Positions 34,161 through 44,899 of a DNA stretch of 64,000 bases are shown piece after piece; position 1 is the stretch's first letter; every line of letters starts with the position of its first letter. Made by a program: the position numbers and the translations under genes. The stretch covers positions 88,915,184 to 88,979,183 of the forward strand of contig CM037596.1 in assembly GCA_021018995.1 (NCBI GenBank). The letters run 5' to 3'. The notes under the pieces are model-generated. The model was not told the DNA's origin, searched no databases, and saw only the letters and a program-made list of their open reading frames with translations. This DNA is from Chloranthus sessilifolius. Taxonomy: Eukaryota; Streptophyta; Magnoliopsida; Chloranthales; Chloranthaceae.

Positions 34161-35930
34161 CTATATTTGCATGGAAAAGAAGGATTCCTGGATTCTCGAT
34201 GATGTCGAGTAGGATGTCCTTTTTCGCGACGCCAGAAGGATTATTAGTTTGTTTGACAATACGAAGGCTGCTCGTAGGGACGATGATATTTTGAGAATTT
34301 CTATTATTTCTCCCTTTGAAGGATAATTGATTTTTGTGTCATAAGCAAATTGGTCACAAAATTCTCCCAATTCCTTTCGACCAGTAAGTTGTTGTTGTTT
34401 TAATTGTTGGTGTAATTTTAAATCATTACACAAAGTTAATCCTTCACGTACAATGATACTTTGGAGTTGTCCATAAGTATATTGATTGTAAGTGATACTT
34501 TGATCATCAGGATTACGGAGTTTATTACGGACCTTCTCAAAGAAATAAACCGGAAGTCCATCAATGAATTTGGCTTTCCAATATTCAGTATTGGCATCAC
34601 TACGTTGCATGACCTTGGTCATAAACACATCTTTATACCATCTGAAGTGGGTTAAAGATGGACAACGGAGATTTTGAAGTAGTTCTCTACTTCTTTCATA
34701 TTGAAGATTCCAAGAACCAACAAAATGTAAAATTATGGTTTGGGTCAACGTATAAACGGCATCTTCCCTAGTTTCCATTAAGCCAGTAGCCTCATTTTTG
34801 ACTGGTTTAGTTGAAGTTAGGATTTCTTCACGTTGAGTGGCTGTGAGAACATTATCCCACCATCCTTTCAACATACCAGAAAATCCAGTAGTAATGTATC
34901 TAGCAATGGTTTGATGAGAATTTTGATGCTGTTTTAAGATGGTACTGTACATAAAAATTTTATGTAGAACAGCAAAAATCCCATATTCGGATTTATCATC
35001 AATGTTCCACTCATATATGGATCGATAATCATAAGAATTTTGAATATCGATATGATCTTCTTCATAAAGAAGATCCTGAGGTGTAGGTCTATGGTAGTAA
35101 TATCGAGTATTACCACCACCATCCCAATTATATTGGAGTTTATTAAGCTCCATGCTATTTTGTAAGGATTCGAAATTATTTTGAATTTCTTGTATTTCTG
35201 CTAAATTGGCATTTTCCCTATCAGTCAATACATTAATTTGAAAATTATTAATTTTCTTTTCTGGATTGAGCGATAAAAAGTGTAACCTGGAGGTTAGTTT
35301 ATCAATGAATTCCTCTTGGTTAATCATATAAGATTTTGATGACAGATTTAGTCCAGAAATTTCTAGAGGAGGTTTGATGTTTGGTTGTTCGACCTTTAAG
35401 GTTGATATTTTGTTTATTGGTGGAGAAGAAAGAATATTTTCAATCCTATTTAATTGCATACTAATTGTCTGTAAATTTAAATTAGTAAAATTATTTTGCT
35501 TATATAGATGGGATAAATCAACTTTTGTTGAATGAGAGATCGGTTCAACAGGTTTGATGAAAGCAGTGGCTTCCAAAGTAGCTGTTGAATTAGGTTGAGT
35601 AAGTTTGAGGGCTTCAACAGGAGGATGAATCGACTGAACGATTGAACCATCAAGCTTCTGCCATTCCTTTTGAAAGTCCTCAAGGAGAAATATTCTCCTT
35701 TCCTCTTGATTCATTTCAAGATAATTTGTTGCTTTAAACCAAGTAACAAATGGTATTACTTGGTAAAAAGTTTCAATATATTGATAAAATTGTTCTTTGA
35801 ATTCTTGCAATTTTGATGCAGAAAATTTTTTAAAATACCATTCACGGAATGGTGCATATTTATCTTGCTGAAATTCAGCATTGATTTCTTGTCTACTGAT
35901 AATAAAGTTTTCTGGTTTTGTATGATCCAT
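34161..35930 (-). CDS. Viral capsid-region ORF, unit 2
   Basis: A 589-codon open frame is the longest intact viral frame here. Residues 1-110 (QDKYAPFREWYFKKFSASK) match the N-terminus of the unit 1 ORF. The capsid core runs from about residue 265 (YNWDGGG, YYYHRPTPQDLLYEE) through GMLKGWWDNVLTATQREE and TLTQTIILHFVGSWN to YWKAKFIDGLP. In caulimovirids this segment forms the shell and the knuckle binds nucleic acid. The C-terminal 60 or so residues look frameshifted. The start is ATG at 35930, about 10 bases after the preceding stop. Confidence 0.75.
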   Translation of the reverse strand: MDHTKPENFIISRQEINAEFQQDKYAPFREWYFKKFSASKLQEFKEQFYQYIETFYQVIPFVTWFKATNYLEMNQEERRIFLLEDFQKEWQKLDGSIVQSIHPPVEALKLTQPNSTATLEATAFIKPVEPISHSTKVDLSHLYKQNNFTNLNLQTISMQLNRIENILSSPPINKISTLKVEQPNIKPPLEISGLNLSSKSYMINQEEFIDKLTSRLHFLSLNPEKKINNFQINVLTDRENANLAEIQEIQNNFESLQNSMELNKLQYNWDGGGNTRYYYHRPTPQDLLYEEDHIDIQNSYDYRSIYEWNIDDKSEYGIFAVLHKIFMYSTILKQHQNSHQTIARYITTGFSGMLKGWWDNVLTATQREEILTSTKPVKNEATGLMETREDAVYTLTQTIILHFVGSWNLQYERSRELLQNLRCPSLTHFRWYKDVFMTKVMQRSDANTEYWKAKFIDGLPVYFFEKVRNKLRNPDDQSITYNQYTYGQLQSIIVREGLTLCNDLKLHQQLKQQQLTGRKELGEFCDQFAYDTKINYPSKGEIIEILKISSSLRAAFVLSNKLIILLASRKRTSYSTSSRIQESFFSMQI

Positions 35931-35940
35931 AAAACTTTAT

Positions 35941-36778
35941 TAATGAATTGAGAAATTCATCTCACTAGCAGTAGGGGATTCCCTCTGCTGTTGGGTATAT
36001 ATCCCATGAGGAATCTGTTGTTCAGAAACTTGGATTCCTTCCAGATTTGGTTGATTAAATTCGTATGAAATGTATGAGTTAGCTTCAAATAAGATGATCG
36101 AGCAAATGAGGTATAGATACTCTATAAAGACCTCTAGACCTCAGACGTAATAAGAACTCCTATAAGAAGTTCTGTGAGATGTAGATCTATCAAATTTTAA
36201 GATTACATCTCCCTGGGTATTTTGAACAATTTGTTCAATTTCTTGATTTAAAATTGGTTTAGGTGAGACAGCTTGAGGTATACTCCAAGCATCAGGAAAA
36301 GTAATATTTTTCCATTCACAAAGTTTTCTTGTAGCAACATTAGTGGTTGCACTATTAGTCTCAATGAAGACTGTACTTCCTGGTTCATTTTGATAATAGA
36401 TTTTAGGAACTGAAGTCATCACCTTATAATGAAGGCGTATAGATCGAGCAATGGTCTCGATCCGTGCATAAAGTTGTATCCCCGCTTGAGATGAAGGGTA
36501 CAAGCATGAAAAATATTTTTATCTGTTAAAGATAAGGTTAAATTTGGGAAAACATTATAGTATACTGGACCAAGGCATAAGCTGGTCTCAATAGCGGCCA
36601 TCAGAGAGGATTGCCAATCAAGGCATCTAGCATCTCTGAGAGTGCTAAGTATACTAGTATTTTCAAGACCTAATAAGGTCAAAGGTTTGAATGCAACTTG
36701 AATGCATCCTAAATGAAGAAATTTGAAACGTTGAAGGTCATGTAAAAGATCTTCGTTGGAAAGTAATTGAAAACCTTT
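35941..36778 (-). pseudogene. Viral movement-protein pseudogene, unit 2
   Basis: It is homologous to 39730-40590 but starts inside the gene at GFQLLSNEDLL; the first 70 or so codons are missing and replaced by an inverted leader piece. A frameshift near 36480 and others near 36130-36100 split it. The 30K-type core (FKFLHLGCIQVAF, DARCLDWQSSLMAAIET) is intact. Confidence 0.8.
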
Positions 36779-36793
36779 CTTTTTTACTGTTTT

Positions 36794-36837
<44 letters not shown>

Positions 36838-36893
36838 ATTTTAATTTTATGTCTCTTTTTAATTTTCCCTCTAAAAAATTAATCAAAAACAAA
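36779..36893 (+). repeat. Inverted viral leader piece between the two units
   Basis: TTTTTTACTGTTTTAATT, a long A run (36799-36833) and ATGTCTCTTTTTAATTTTCC, followed by about 16 codons of the movement-protein start, read on the plus strand here. Both neighbours read on the minus strand. It is a small inverted insert, or the tip of a larger inversion, at the unit boundary. Confidence 0.8.
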
Positions 36894-38490
36894 CAAACAA
36901 AATCTGTTTTTGCAAAACAGATTTTGCTGAACTACAATCAATTCGAAGTAAGAAGGACTGATTAAGTAAATCATCCTGAAATTTTTGAATGCTTTTGACA
37001 ATGGCGAGAACTTCTTTTTTAATAGTTGAATAATTAGTTTGGGCATCTTTCCAAACACCAGAAGTGTATCTAATTAATTCTTCCTTCTGTTTGGAGGGAT
37101 TGAGCTGTTTTAAAATTCCTCCATAGCCTAGTTGAGAGGCATCTGTCTCCACTATCTTATACCAAAGTGGATTGGCTAAAGAGAGATAGGGAATTTGTTT
37201 GACTTTTAATTTGATTTGCTGAACAGCTTTGGTATGGGCATCAGTCCATGGGGATGGATTCTTTTGGAGTCGTGATTGTAATATTTTTGCATCATATGCC
37301 AGATTAGGAATAAAATTTGCAACATAATTCAGACTGCCCAAAAATCTTTGTAATTGGGTTTTGTCCAGAATTACATCATGAAATTTTGAGGCAAATTCAA
37401 TGCTTCTGTCAATTGGGATAATTTGACCTTGGTGAATATTATGACCAAGAAATCGAATAGATGTTTGAAATAACTTGATTTTGGGAGCAGAAACGACTAA
37501 TCCATTTTTGTGGATAATGTCTTTGAAAATTTTGAGATGTTTAAAATGTTGGTCAATAGATTTTGAAAAAATAAGTATGTCATCAATATAGACTATAGAA
37601 AATTCAGTATATGGAGTAAATATCTCATTCATAATATTTTGAAAGACTTGGTCCCAGTTTTTAAGGCCAAATGGCATAACATTCCATTCAAAGTGTCCAA
37701 AAGGAACAGTAAAAGCAGTTTTATACCTGTCAGTCTCGGCCACCTGAATTTGCCAATACCCTGATTTGAGATCAAACTTGGAAAAAATAGTGGCTGAATG
37801 TAAGCGATCCAGCAAATCCTTTTTGTTAGGAATAGGATAACGAATCCATTGGAGGCAATCATTTAATGGTTTATAATTGATAACTAGACGAGGAGTTCCT
37901 CGTTCTCGTTCAGCATTTTTATTTACATAAAAAGCTGTACAACTCCATGGGGAGTGACTGGGCCGAATAAGTTGTTTGTGCAATAAACTGGCAATTTCAG
38001 TTTTGCATAATTCCAAATAAGCAAGTTTCATTTGACTTGGTCGTGCTTTAGTTGGAATGTGTCGTTCATTAAAATCAGGATTATAGGGAAGAGAAACAAT
38101 ATGTTTCTTGCGATCCCAAAAAGCATTGGGTATATCGCTACAAATTTCATTGTGGTAAGATTTCAAAAGTTGAGAAATCTTGGTTTGGATTGAAGGGGAT
38201 TCCAATTGTTTTTCTAAAGATAAGAATTTGACTTCTTGTTGTAAGAAGTTAAGTTGCTGTTCTTTGAAAAATAAATTAGATTCCACGGAATTGATAACTT
38301 TTGTTTGTGGTGGAGTTACAAATTGAAATAGGAGATTATGTCCATTATATTGGGCATAAATACCATTTTCATCTACCTTGGTTAAGGGGAAAATTGAGGT
38401 GATAAAAGGAGTACCAAGAATAACTATTTGAGTTAAATCTTTGATGAGTATAAATTGGAATACATACTCCATTATTACAAATTGAGACAT
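36894..38490 (-). pseudogene. Viral reverse transcriptase/RNase H, unit 1, truncated
   Basis: The open frame covers the protease C-terminus (ILGTPFI), RT and most of RNase H. RT motifs are TPRLVINYKPLND, FSKFDLKSGYWQI, FEWNVMPFGLKN and the active site VYIDDILIF (about 37595). RNase H shows ETDASQLGYGGIL and the Glu of KKEVLAI; the third Asp in LRIDCSSAK lies just before the break. The match ends at 36894 where the inverted leader begins, so the RNase H C-terminus is lost. RT converts pregenomic RNA to viral DNA. Confidence 0.88.
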
Positions 38491-38704
38491 AATTTAATTT
38501 GTATTTAATTTGCATTTTGTAACCACTAGCATTATTAAGGGTTTGAGTGGTTTTATCAAAATATTGGGTAGGAACCAATCCTTCCTGTATACAATTTAAA
38601 TCAGCGCCACTATCAATTAGAGCAACAACATCTTTGATAGTGAATTCTTGATTGATTACCAAAGTAATTTGGATATACCATTTTGAGTCATTGGCTCGTG
38701 ACAT
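38369..38704 (-). pseudogene. Viral aspartic protease, unit 1
   Basis: The frame has VVALIDSGADLNCIQEGLVP (active-site Asp-Ser-Gly intact). It loses frame near 38470, where the downstream RT frame picks up the C-terminal ILGTPF element. This is a simple one-base shift. It overlaps the RT frame by about 120 bases only because of that shift. Confidence 0.8.
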
Positions 38705-39719
38705 TGATTAGATTATGTTGTTGAATTGGTGGTTGAGTAGCAAGAGATTTCTTTTGCTTACTCATCTCGATTTTTAATGAATTAATTTCATGCTTAAGGT
38801 CACTGATTGTAACAGGTCTAGGTATAGACTCATTATTTGAATACTGAGGTTGAGATTCTTTTATTGGATTAGTAGTTGTGTGTGCTAATTCCAATAAAGA
38901 TGGTTGATTATTTGTAGGAATGGTGGTTCCAGAATATTGACAATTTATTATTGATTGATCAAAAGATGGAGAAAATTCAGATTTTGTCTGAATAAGTTTT
39001 GGGTCTTTGTCATAAAGTTGGTCTGATTTTTTCTTGACCTTACACCTGTTGGCATAATGACCAAACTTTAAACATTTATAACATTGAATATGTTCTTGTG
39101 ATTTTGATTTAGATTTTGATTTCTTTGGTGAGGAAGACTCAAACATTTTTTGAGTTTTCTGTTTATAAAAACTTGGAGGATAAGATTTGGATTTAGGATT
39201 TTCTGTTTGAGTTAAAACATTTATCTGAGAATTTATTTGTTTTTTACCAGATAATGCTTTTAATCGAGATTTTAATTGATAAATAAATTCTTGATAGGGA
39301 TTAGTATATTGTACTAAGGAAGTGTTTGATTTATCAATAGACTTGATACTAACTTTGGCTTCCAAAGTTGTTGTGGGATTAGATTGAGGAAGTTTTAAGG
39401 CTTCAACAGGAGGGTAAACTGACTGAATAGTTAACCCATCCAATTTTTGCCATTCTTTTTGAAAATCCTCAAGGAGAAATATTCTCCTTTCCTCTTGATT
39501 CATTGCAAGATAATTTGTTGCTTTGAACCAAGTAACAAATGAAATTACTTGGTAAAAAGTTTCAATATATTGATAAAATTGTTCTTTGAATTTTTGCAAT
39601 TATGATGCAGAAAATTTTTTAAAATACCATTCACGGAATGGTGCATATTTATCTTGCTGAAATTCAGCATTGATTTCTTGTCTATTGATTACAAAGTTTT
39701 GTGGTTTTATAAAATCCAT
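38688..39719 (-). pseudogene. Viral capsid-region ORF with core deleted, unit 1
   Basis: It starts at ATG 39719 (MDFIKPQNFV), 10 bases after the movement-protein stop. A TAA at 39600-39602 sits where unit 2 has a Lys codon. After about residue 180 the sequence goes from the INVLT segment nearly directly to a Lys/Ser-rich stretch and the knuckle CYKCLKFGHYANRC. The roughly 300-residue capsid core present in unit 2 is absent. The frame ends near the protease start. Confidence 0.8.
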
Positions 39720-39729
39720 AAAACTTTTA

Positions 39730-40794
39730 TTAATGGATTGAGAAATTCATCTCACTAGCAGTAGGAGATTCCCTCTGCTGTTGGGTATATATCCCATGAG
39801 GAATCTGTTGTTCAGAGACTTGGATTCCTTCTAGATTAGGTTGATTAAATTCAGAAGGAACAGATGAGTTAGCTTCTGAATAAGATGATCGAGCAGTCGA
39901 GGGTATAGATACTCTATAAATACCTCGAGACCTCGTATCAGAATAAGAACTCCTATAAGAAGTTCTGTGAGATGTAGATCTATCAAATTTTAAGATTACA
40001 TCTCCCTGGGTATTTTGAACAATTTGTTCAATTTCTTGATTTAAAATTGGTTTAGGTGAGACAGCTTGAGGTATACTCCAAGCATCAGGAAAAGTAATAT
40101 TTTTCCATTCACAAAGTTTTCTTGTAGCAACATTAGTGGTTGCACTATTAGTCTCAATTAAGACTGTTCTTCCTGGTTCATTTTGATAATTGATTTTAGG
40201 AACCAGAGAAGTCATCACCTTATAATGAAGGCGATAGATCAGAGCAATGGTCTCTGATCCAGGCATAAAGTTGTATCCCTCAGTTTGGAGATGAAGGGTA
40301 CAAGCATGAAAAATATTTCTATCTGTTAAAGATAAAGTTAAATTTGGGAAAACATTGTAGTATACTGGACCAAGGCATAAGCTGGTCTCAATAGCAGCCA
40401 TCAGAGAAGATTGCCAATCAAGGCATCTAGCATCTCTGAGAGTGCTAAGTATACTAGTATTTTCAAGACCCAATAAGGTCAAAGGTTTGAATGCAACTTG
40501 AATGCATCCTAAATGAAGAAATTTAAAATGATGAAGGTCATGTAAAAGATCTTCGTTGGAAAGTAATTGAAAACCTTCATTTTGACTTTCTTCATTAATA
40601 TTGAGAGTTTGCTCAGTAGTTTTGATTGACATGTCGGTGGACCAATCTTTCCATCCATATTGATAGATTGTTTTAGGATTGATGGAAGGAATTGTCCATC
40701 GATTTAATTGGTTTTGTTGGTCATCAATTTGAGACCATTTATCTAATTGTTTGTTTTTGATTAATTTTTTAGAGGGAAAATTAAAAAGAGACAT
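39730..40794 (-). CDS. Viral movement protein ORF, unit 1
   Basis: This is a complete 354-codon open frame. The central part (FKFLHLGCIQVAFKPLTLLG, then DARCLDWQSSLMAAIETSL, then VFPNLTLSLTDRNIF) has the pattern of 30K-superfamily movement proteins, which in plant viruses enlarge plasmodesmata for cell-to-cell passage. The C-terminal 100 residues are Ser/Arg/Gln-rich. The start follows a 29-base A run in the leader. It lies upstream of the capsid-region ORF. No transcription is implied. Confidence 0.8.
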   Translation of the reverse strand: MSLFNFPSKKLIKNKQLDKWSQIDDQQNQLNRWTIPSINPKTIYQYGWKDWSTDMSIKTTEQTLNINEESQNEGFQLLSNEDLLHDLHHFKFLHLGCIQVAFKPLTLLGLENTSILSTLRDARCLDWQSSLMAAIETSLCLGPVYYNVFPNLTLSLTDRNIFHACTLHLQTEGYNFMPGSETIALIYRLHYKVMTSLVPKINYQNEPGRTVLIETNSATTNVATRKLCEWKNITFPDAWSIPQAVSPKPILNQEIEQIVQNTQGDVILKFDRSTSHRTSYRSSYSDTRSRGIYRVSIPSTARSSYSEANSSVPSEFNQPNLEGIQVSEQQIPHGIYTQQQRESPTASEMNFSIH

Positions 40795-40806
40795 AAAATT
40801 GATTTG

Positions 40807-40809
<3 letters not shown>

Positions 40810-40838
<29 letters not shown>
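40810..40838. repeat. Poly(T)/poly(A) tract before the movement-protein ORF
   Basis: 29 T on the plus strand, which is an A run in the viral leader just upstream of the start codon. The same tract recurs at 36799-36833 and, interrupted, at 30578-30599. Each of these sits near a viral rearrangement junction. Confidence 0.9.
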
Positions 40839-40842
<4 letters not shown>

Positions 40843-41341
40843 AAAACAGTAAAAAAGAAAGGGTAAAAGAGCTTTTAGTAAAAACCAATAAGACTGTAAT
40901 TACATATGGGAATAGTAATGTTGGAATAGTTTTACTATAGTGAATAGTGATTCGGAATACTATTCATCAGCATAGTAAATTACTATTTACCTTCTTCTCC
41001 ATAAATTTCTATGGACTTCTTACAAAAATTCATTTAGATTTACTACTAGATTGCTGTTGCAAAACTGCGTCCGTCTACGATAACTTTTACGGGGAATCAA
41101 CCGGCAACAACGCAATCCCTGCTACAATGCCATCAAATCATCCCAACGCGACTTCCCACGCTACCACAGCATAGTAGTAAATCTAAACAGACCATTATAA
41201 GTCATCCATAAAAACCACTGAAGAAGACGATGAACAGTAGTTCATACGCCCATGATTAGCCACCCTATTTTCGACTCACTACCTCTCAAGATTCCAACAC
41301 TAGCCACCCGCCATATGTAATTACCACGGGCTTAGCCGGAC

Positions 41342-41356
41342 ATGGCTCTGATACCA
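41342..41356 (-). other. Viral tRNA-Met primer site, unit 1
   Basis: TGGTATCAGAGCCAT on the minus strand, about 550 bases before the movement-protein start. It marks the conventional origin of the circular viral map. Confidence 0.85.
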
Positions 41357-41678
41357 AACACAGAGTAGGGGGAGGACGTGGTTGCGGAAGAGACGGAAGC
41401 TAAATACAGAAACTCTAATGCATAAACAAATGGCTAATAAAACAAACTTATATTAAACAACTTAAAACATATGGAATATTACACTATACACACACTATGT
41501 TACTACTATGCAGCTACTATGCATGCATTAAACAAATATATACAATGCTATGAGAAGTTTTACCGATATGCAAGACTTCTCCGATACACTCTTATGCTAA
41601 AAGAAAAAACAAGAGAGAATGCTATGGAAATTGCTCGGTCTAAATTTTTCGGTGTCCTGGACAATCCCCAGGCTAACC

Positions 41679-41811
41679 CTTTTATAGATGAATGCGGACT
41701 TGAAGTGGTTTGGAATCCGCTATTGATTGATGAATGCGGACTTGAAGTCGAGTAGATTGGTTGCGCCGTCAGTCCCTTGATAATTGTGTTCTGACGTAAG
41801 GGCATGCGTCA
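41679..41811 (-). promoter_or_regulatory. Viral promoter with as-1-like element, unit 1
   Basis: On the minus strand a double TGACG-type element (TGACGCATG...TTACGTCA, 41792-41811) lies about 105 bases upstream of a TATA box (CTATAAAAGGG, 41677-41687). In several caulimovirid promoters a paired TGACG element is the binding site for plant bZIP (TGA) factors. Between the two lies a repeated word, TGAATGCGGACTTGAAG. The leader and primer site follow in the right order. Confidence 0.6.
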
Positions 41812-41979
41812 GTGCTTCATAATTGGAATGATGACTTTATGGACAGCTGGAGAGGCTATGGACAGCTAGTGAGGCTATTTGTCCTTTAATAATTTAAAAG
41901 GTAGGGTTTCTGATGAGGTGTGAGCAAATAGCTTCTTTGACTGATTCGTCACTTTATTGTGAAGTGACAGCTTCATTGA

Positions 41980-42065
41980 CATTTGCTTGGCGTGATGGAC
42001 AGCTGTATTGGCTGGGAAACAGCATTTGCTTGGCGTGCTGGACAGCTGTGTTAGCTGGAAAACAG
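41980..42065. repeat. 43-bp tandem duplication upstream of viral promoter
   Basis: Two units begin CATTTGCTTGGCGTG at 41980 and 42023, each containing GGACAGCTGT. Related GGACAGCT words occur at 41840-41875. The position suits an enhancer-like duplication, but no factor site is proven. Confidence 0.7.
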
Positions 42066-42068
42066 CTG

Positions 42069-42367
42069 TATTGTGGTGGTTGTTGTAATGTGCACACATC
42101 TGCAAGTGAGGCTGCTATGTTCCAATGTGCATAAGGCTGAAAATGATTGTGACAATTTGGAGATGAAAGTGCTGAGGCTTGAGCTTCTTTGTTCTGCAGA
42201 ATAGTTCTCAATCCTTCTTATTCGCACATGTTACATGGGAAAAATGCACTTGCTGTATTTTATTCCTAATTGCAAAACAATATTGAAAAGCAGTTATTAG
42301 TTACTCTAAGTACTAACAAAAACTCAGTTTAAAGGGGATAAAATGGTATAAATTAGTGACTAAGACA
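42069..42367 (-). mobile_element. LTR2 of gag-only tandem, segment 3
   Basis: LTR2 resumes with TATTG, the right duplication copy, and aligns with 551-854 of LTR1. It ends CA before the second purine tract and leads straight into a second internal region. Confidence 0.85.
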
Positions 42368-44899
42368 TCCCCAAACCTAATCTTTGCTAGTCCTCGAGCA
42401 AAGTGAAATTTAAAATAATTAACCTACAAAACTAAATGCCACTTTCGTAAGGAACACGGATGCATTTAGCATATGCACCAAGCCTTTTAAACCCTTTGGT
42501 TTCCCTAGTGGAGGAGTGAAGTCTCCTGAGGGTTTTCAGTGAAGGTACCCACAAACCTCTCTAATAAAATTAGTTAATATCAGTATAACATGTTAAAATA
42601 GAGTTCAAATAAAATAAAATTCATTCCACACCTTACTCATTCAATTTTTTAGAGGATTCTCAGCACTCAAACAGCAATTTAATAATAAAATTCTGCTGTA
42701 ATTCCTTCACCACCAATCAGCTGATGTCAAGGGTGTAGTGTGTGCAAATTAATGCAAAGCTCACCATTAATTTGAGAATTCTGCTTTGATAATGTCCCCA
42801 ACAAACTTAATTTTAGGCCCAAATCTCACCAGGGCCATCACTCAAAATAAACATGAAGGGTGTATCATTTCTCACAACTCAAGAGTAGTTACAGCCCTCA
42901 AATTGGACTACAAGCATGAGCATAGGCAGTGCTCAAATTCCTGAAATCTTCTAGCTCTTTTCACCGTAGATTACACAACTCCTTATTTCTACATGACAGC
43001 TCAATTAATTTTAGATCAATAAGGTCTTTTATTGGGTTGTAATGTGGCTTATGAGTGAGGTTTATAAAGAATAAAGGGGAATAAAAGGGATTCAAAATTG
43101 AGAAATCAGTAAGGTAAGGAGATGATTCATGACTTCACCTTCTTCATTTCAGCACAATTCCATCTTCTTTTTGAATTTTCAGAGCCAAAGTGACCAGCTT
43201 CTTCTCTTCTTTTTCAAAATTTCCAATGAAATGACTTCTCTTTCACATTTTTATTTTGCTTTTCTAGTTTTGTCTTTCTTTCTGTATTCCTTTTTTTTGT
43301 ATTTTTCTCCTTTTTTTTATATGGGCTGGAATGCCACAACTCCACAACTAACACACAGCTGCCTTCAAATATGCTTTCTTTTCCTTCGACCAAATATCAA
43401 ACCAACTCTACCTTCTTCAACTCCTTCACCTTTACCTTCTGAAATCTCAGGATGAGGGTCGGGCTGCATCAGGTCACTGAGGTTTGGGTTCAAATTCTCT
43501 GATTTTTGTTAAAGAAAACTTGGATTTTCAAGGCTCAAATGGTGTGTATCGAGGGCAGTTCAAAGGGTAGGGATCTTTTTAGCTCAAACTGTCCAAAGGA
43601 TGGCCTTATTTCATTTCTTCAATGTCATGAGTTCCGTCAATTTGTTTCAACTTGGGGTGCACAACTTCTAGTGAAAAAGAATAGGTTCAATCAGTCCTTA
43701 GAGCAGAAAAATTTGCCAAATCACTCTTCATAAGAAATTATCACAGGCCCAAATCTCACTGGGTATGGCCTTCTATTAAATTCCTGGGTATATCCTTACA
43801 ATTTTCTCTCTTTTCAAGTTAACTAAGCACCAATTTGTGAAAAATTCTTAACATTTGCTTTATGAAAGTGTTAGAGCTACAAAAAATTTTAGTTTTAAAA
43901 AGTTTTTTAAAAAGTTTTTAATTTCCTCTTTTTTTTCAAAAAATCAGGTGGGAATTCACTTTATTTTCAAAAAATAAAATTATCCAACACTGCTGCACTA
44001 GCATTAACTATTCCATTGGTACACCTTGCCATACCCCTAAACCTAAGATGAACATTGTCCTCAATGTTTACACAGTGAGTAACTAGGGGCAATAGGTTAA
44101 AACAAGAAAGAAAAATAAACAGCAAAATAAAAGCTCAAAACTGAATATATGGATAGAAAAATAGAAAGAATGATATACAAATGGAAGAAATTTCCTGCAA
44201 AAATAGAAAAACAACAAAACAAAGTTAAAAAAAAAATGAATACAAACATATAGAAATGAAGAAAATCAGGAAAAATAGTACACACATATATCCTAAGAAA
44301 GAAAAATCAGCAAACTAAAAACAAAATTCCTACAACAATATCCTACAATCAGTTGTGCTGAGTATGAGACTGAGGTGAGTTCTGTACTGTGGATGTGTAT
44401 GAATCAATATGAATTTCAAAGTAATGCCAGCATGAATGCACACATTTAAAAATAGGATTCATACACAGTTGAAACCCGTTAACAGTGAAAGATGTTGAAT
44501 GTGAATGAATTTAGAGGCTCCATTTAATTTTCCAAACAAAATATGATCCTCTGCTCATTAACTTTCATGATTCTTCAAAAATTTTAAAGCCATGATCTAA
44601 GCAGTTCTAGATGGGGCTATATGAATGACAGTAAAAGAAAAACAGCCCATCTGGATCTAATTTATTTATTTATTTATATTTTAATTTGTTATTTTATCAG
44701 TCGGGGCTCAGTAACAGCCCTTATTTAAACACTACTACTGAAGAATACAAACAATATTATTGAAAAAGAAGTCTGAAATTTTTGTTTCTGTTTATCTTTT
44801 CTTTTTATTTTTTATTTGTTTTTATTGTTTTACAAAAAAAATCAGCATGCTTAAATCTGAAACTGCAGTAAGGAACCTTGTTGCCTTGTCCTTTTGCAC
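42368..44899 (-). other. Non-coding 3' internal half, gag-only unit 2
   Basis: It begins with a purine tract (minus strand) and aligns with 855-3342. No pol domain is found in any frame. T-rich patches lie near 43260-43320. Confidence 0.65.

Larger units (their letters stand above)
29974..42068. mobile_element. Endogenous caulimovirid locus, rearranged, 12.1 kb
   Basis: This pararetroviral sequence holds two partial genome units, both on the minus strand (about 41830-36894 and 36778-31100), plus plus-strand leader pieces at 29974-30890 and 36779-36893. Domains seen are 30K-type movement protein, capsid, CCHC knuckle, aspartic protease, RT, RNase H and initiator-Met-tRNA primer sites. No integrase is present. 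TATTG flanks both ends (29969-29973 and 42069-42073) and occurs once in the unoccupied LTR1. Domain order suggests a petuvirus or florendovirus relative; the genus is not decided. All units are defective. Confidence 0.9.

Noticed and set aside
34461..34655. Plus-strand frames inside the viral capsid region
   Set aside because: They are antisense shadows of the long minus-strand capsid frame.
29974..42068. The viral locus as an ordinary LTR retrotransposon
   Set aside because: It has a 30K-type movement protein and caulimovirid capsid, no integrase, and an inverted rather than direct terminal arrangement.
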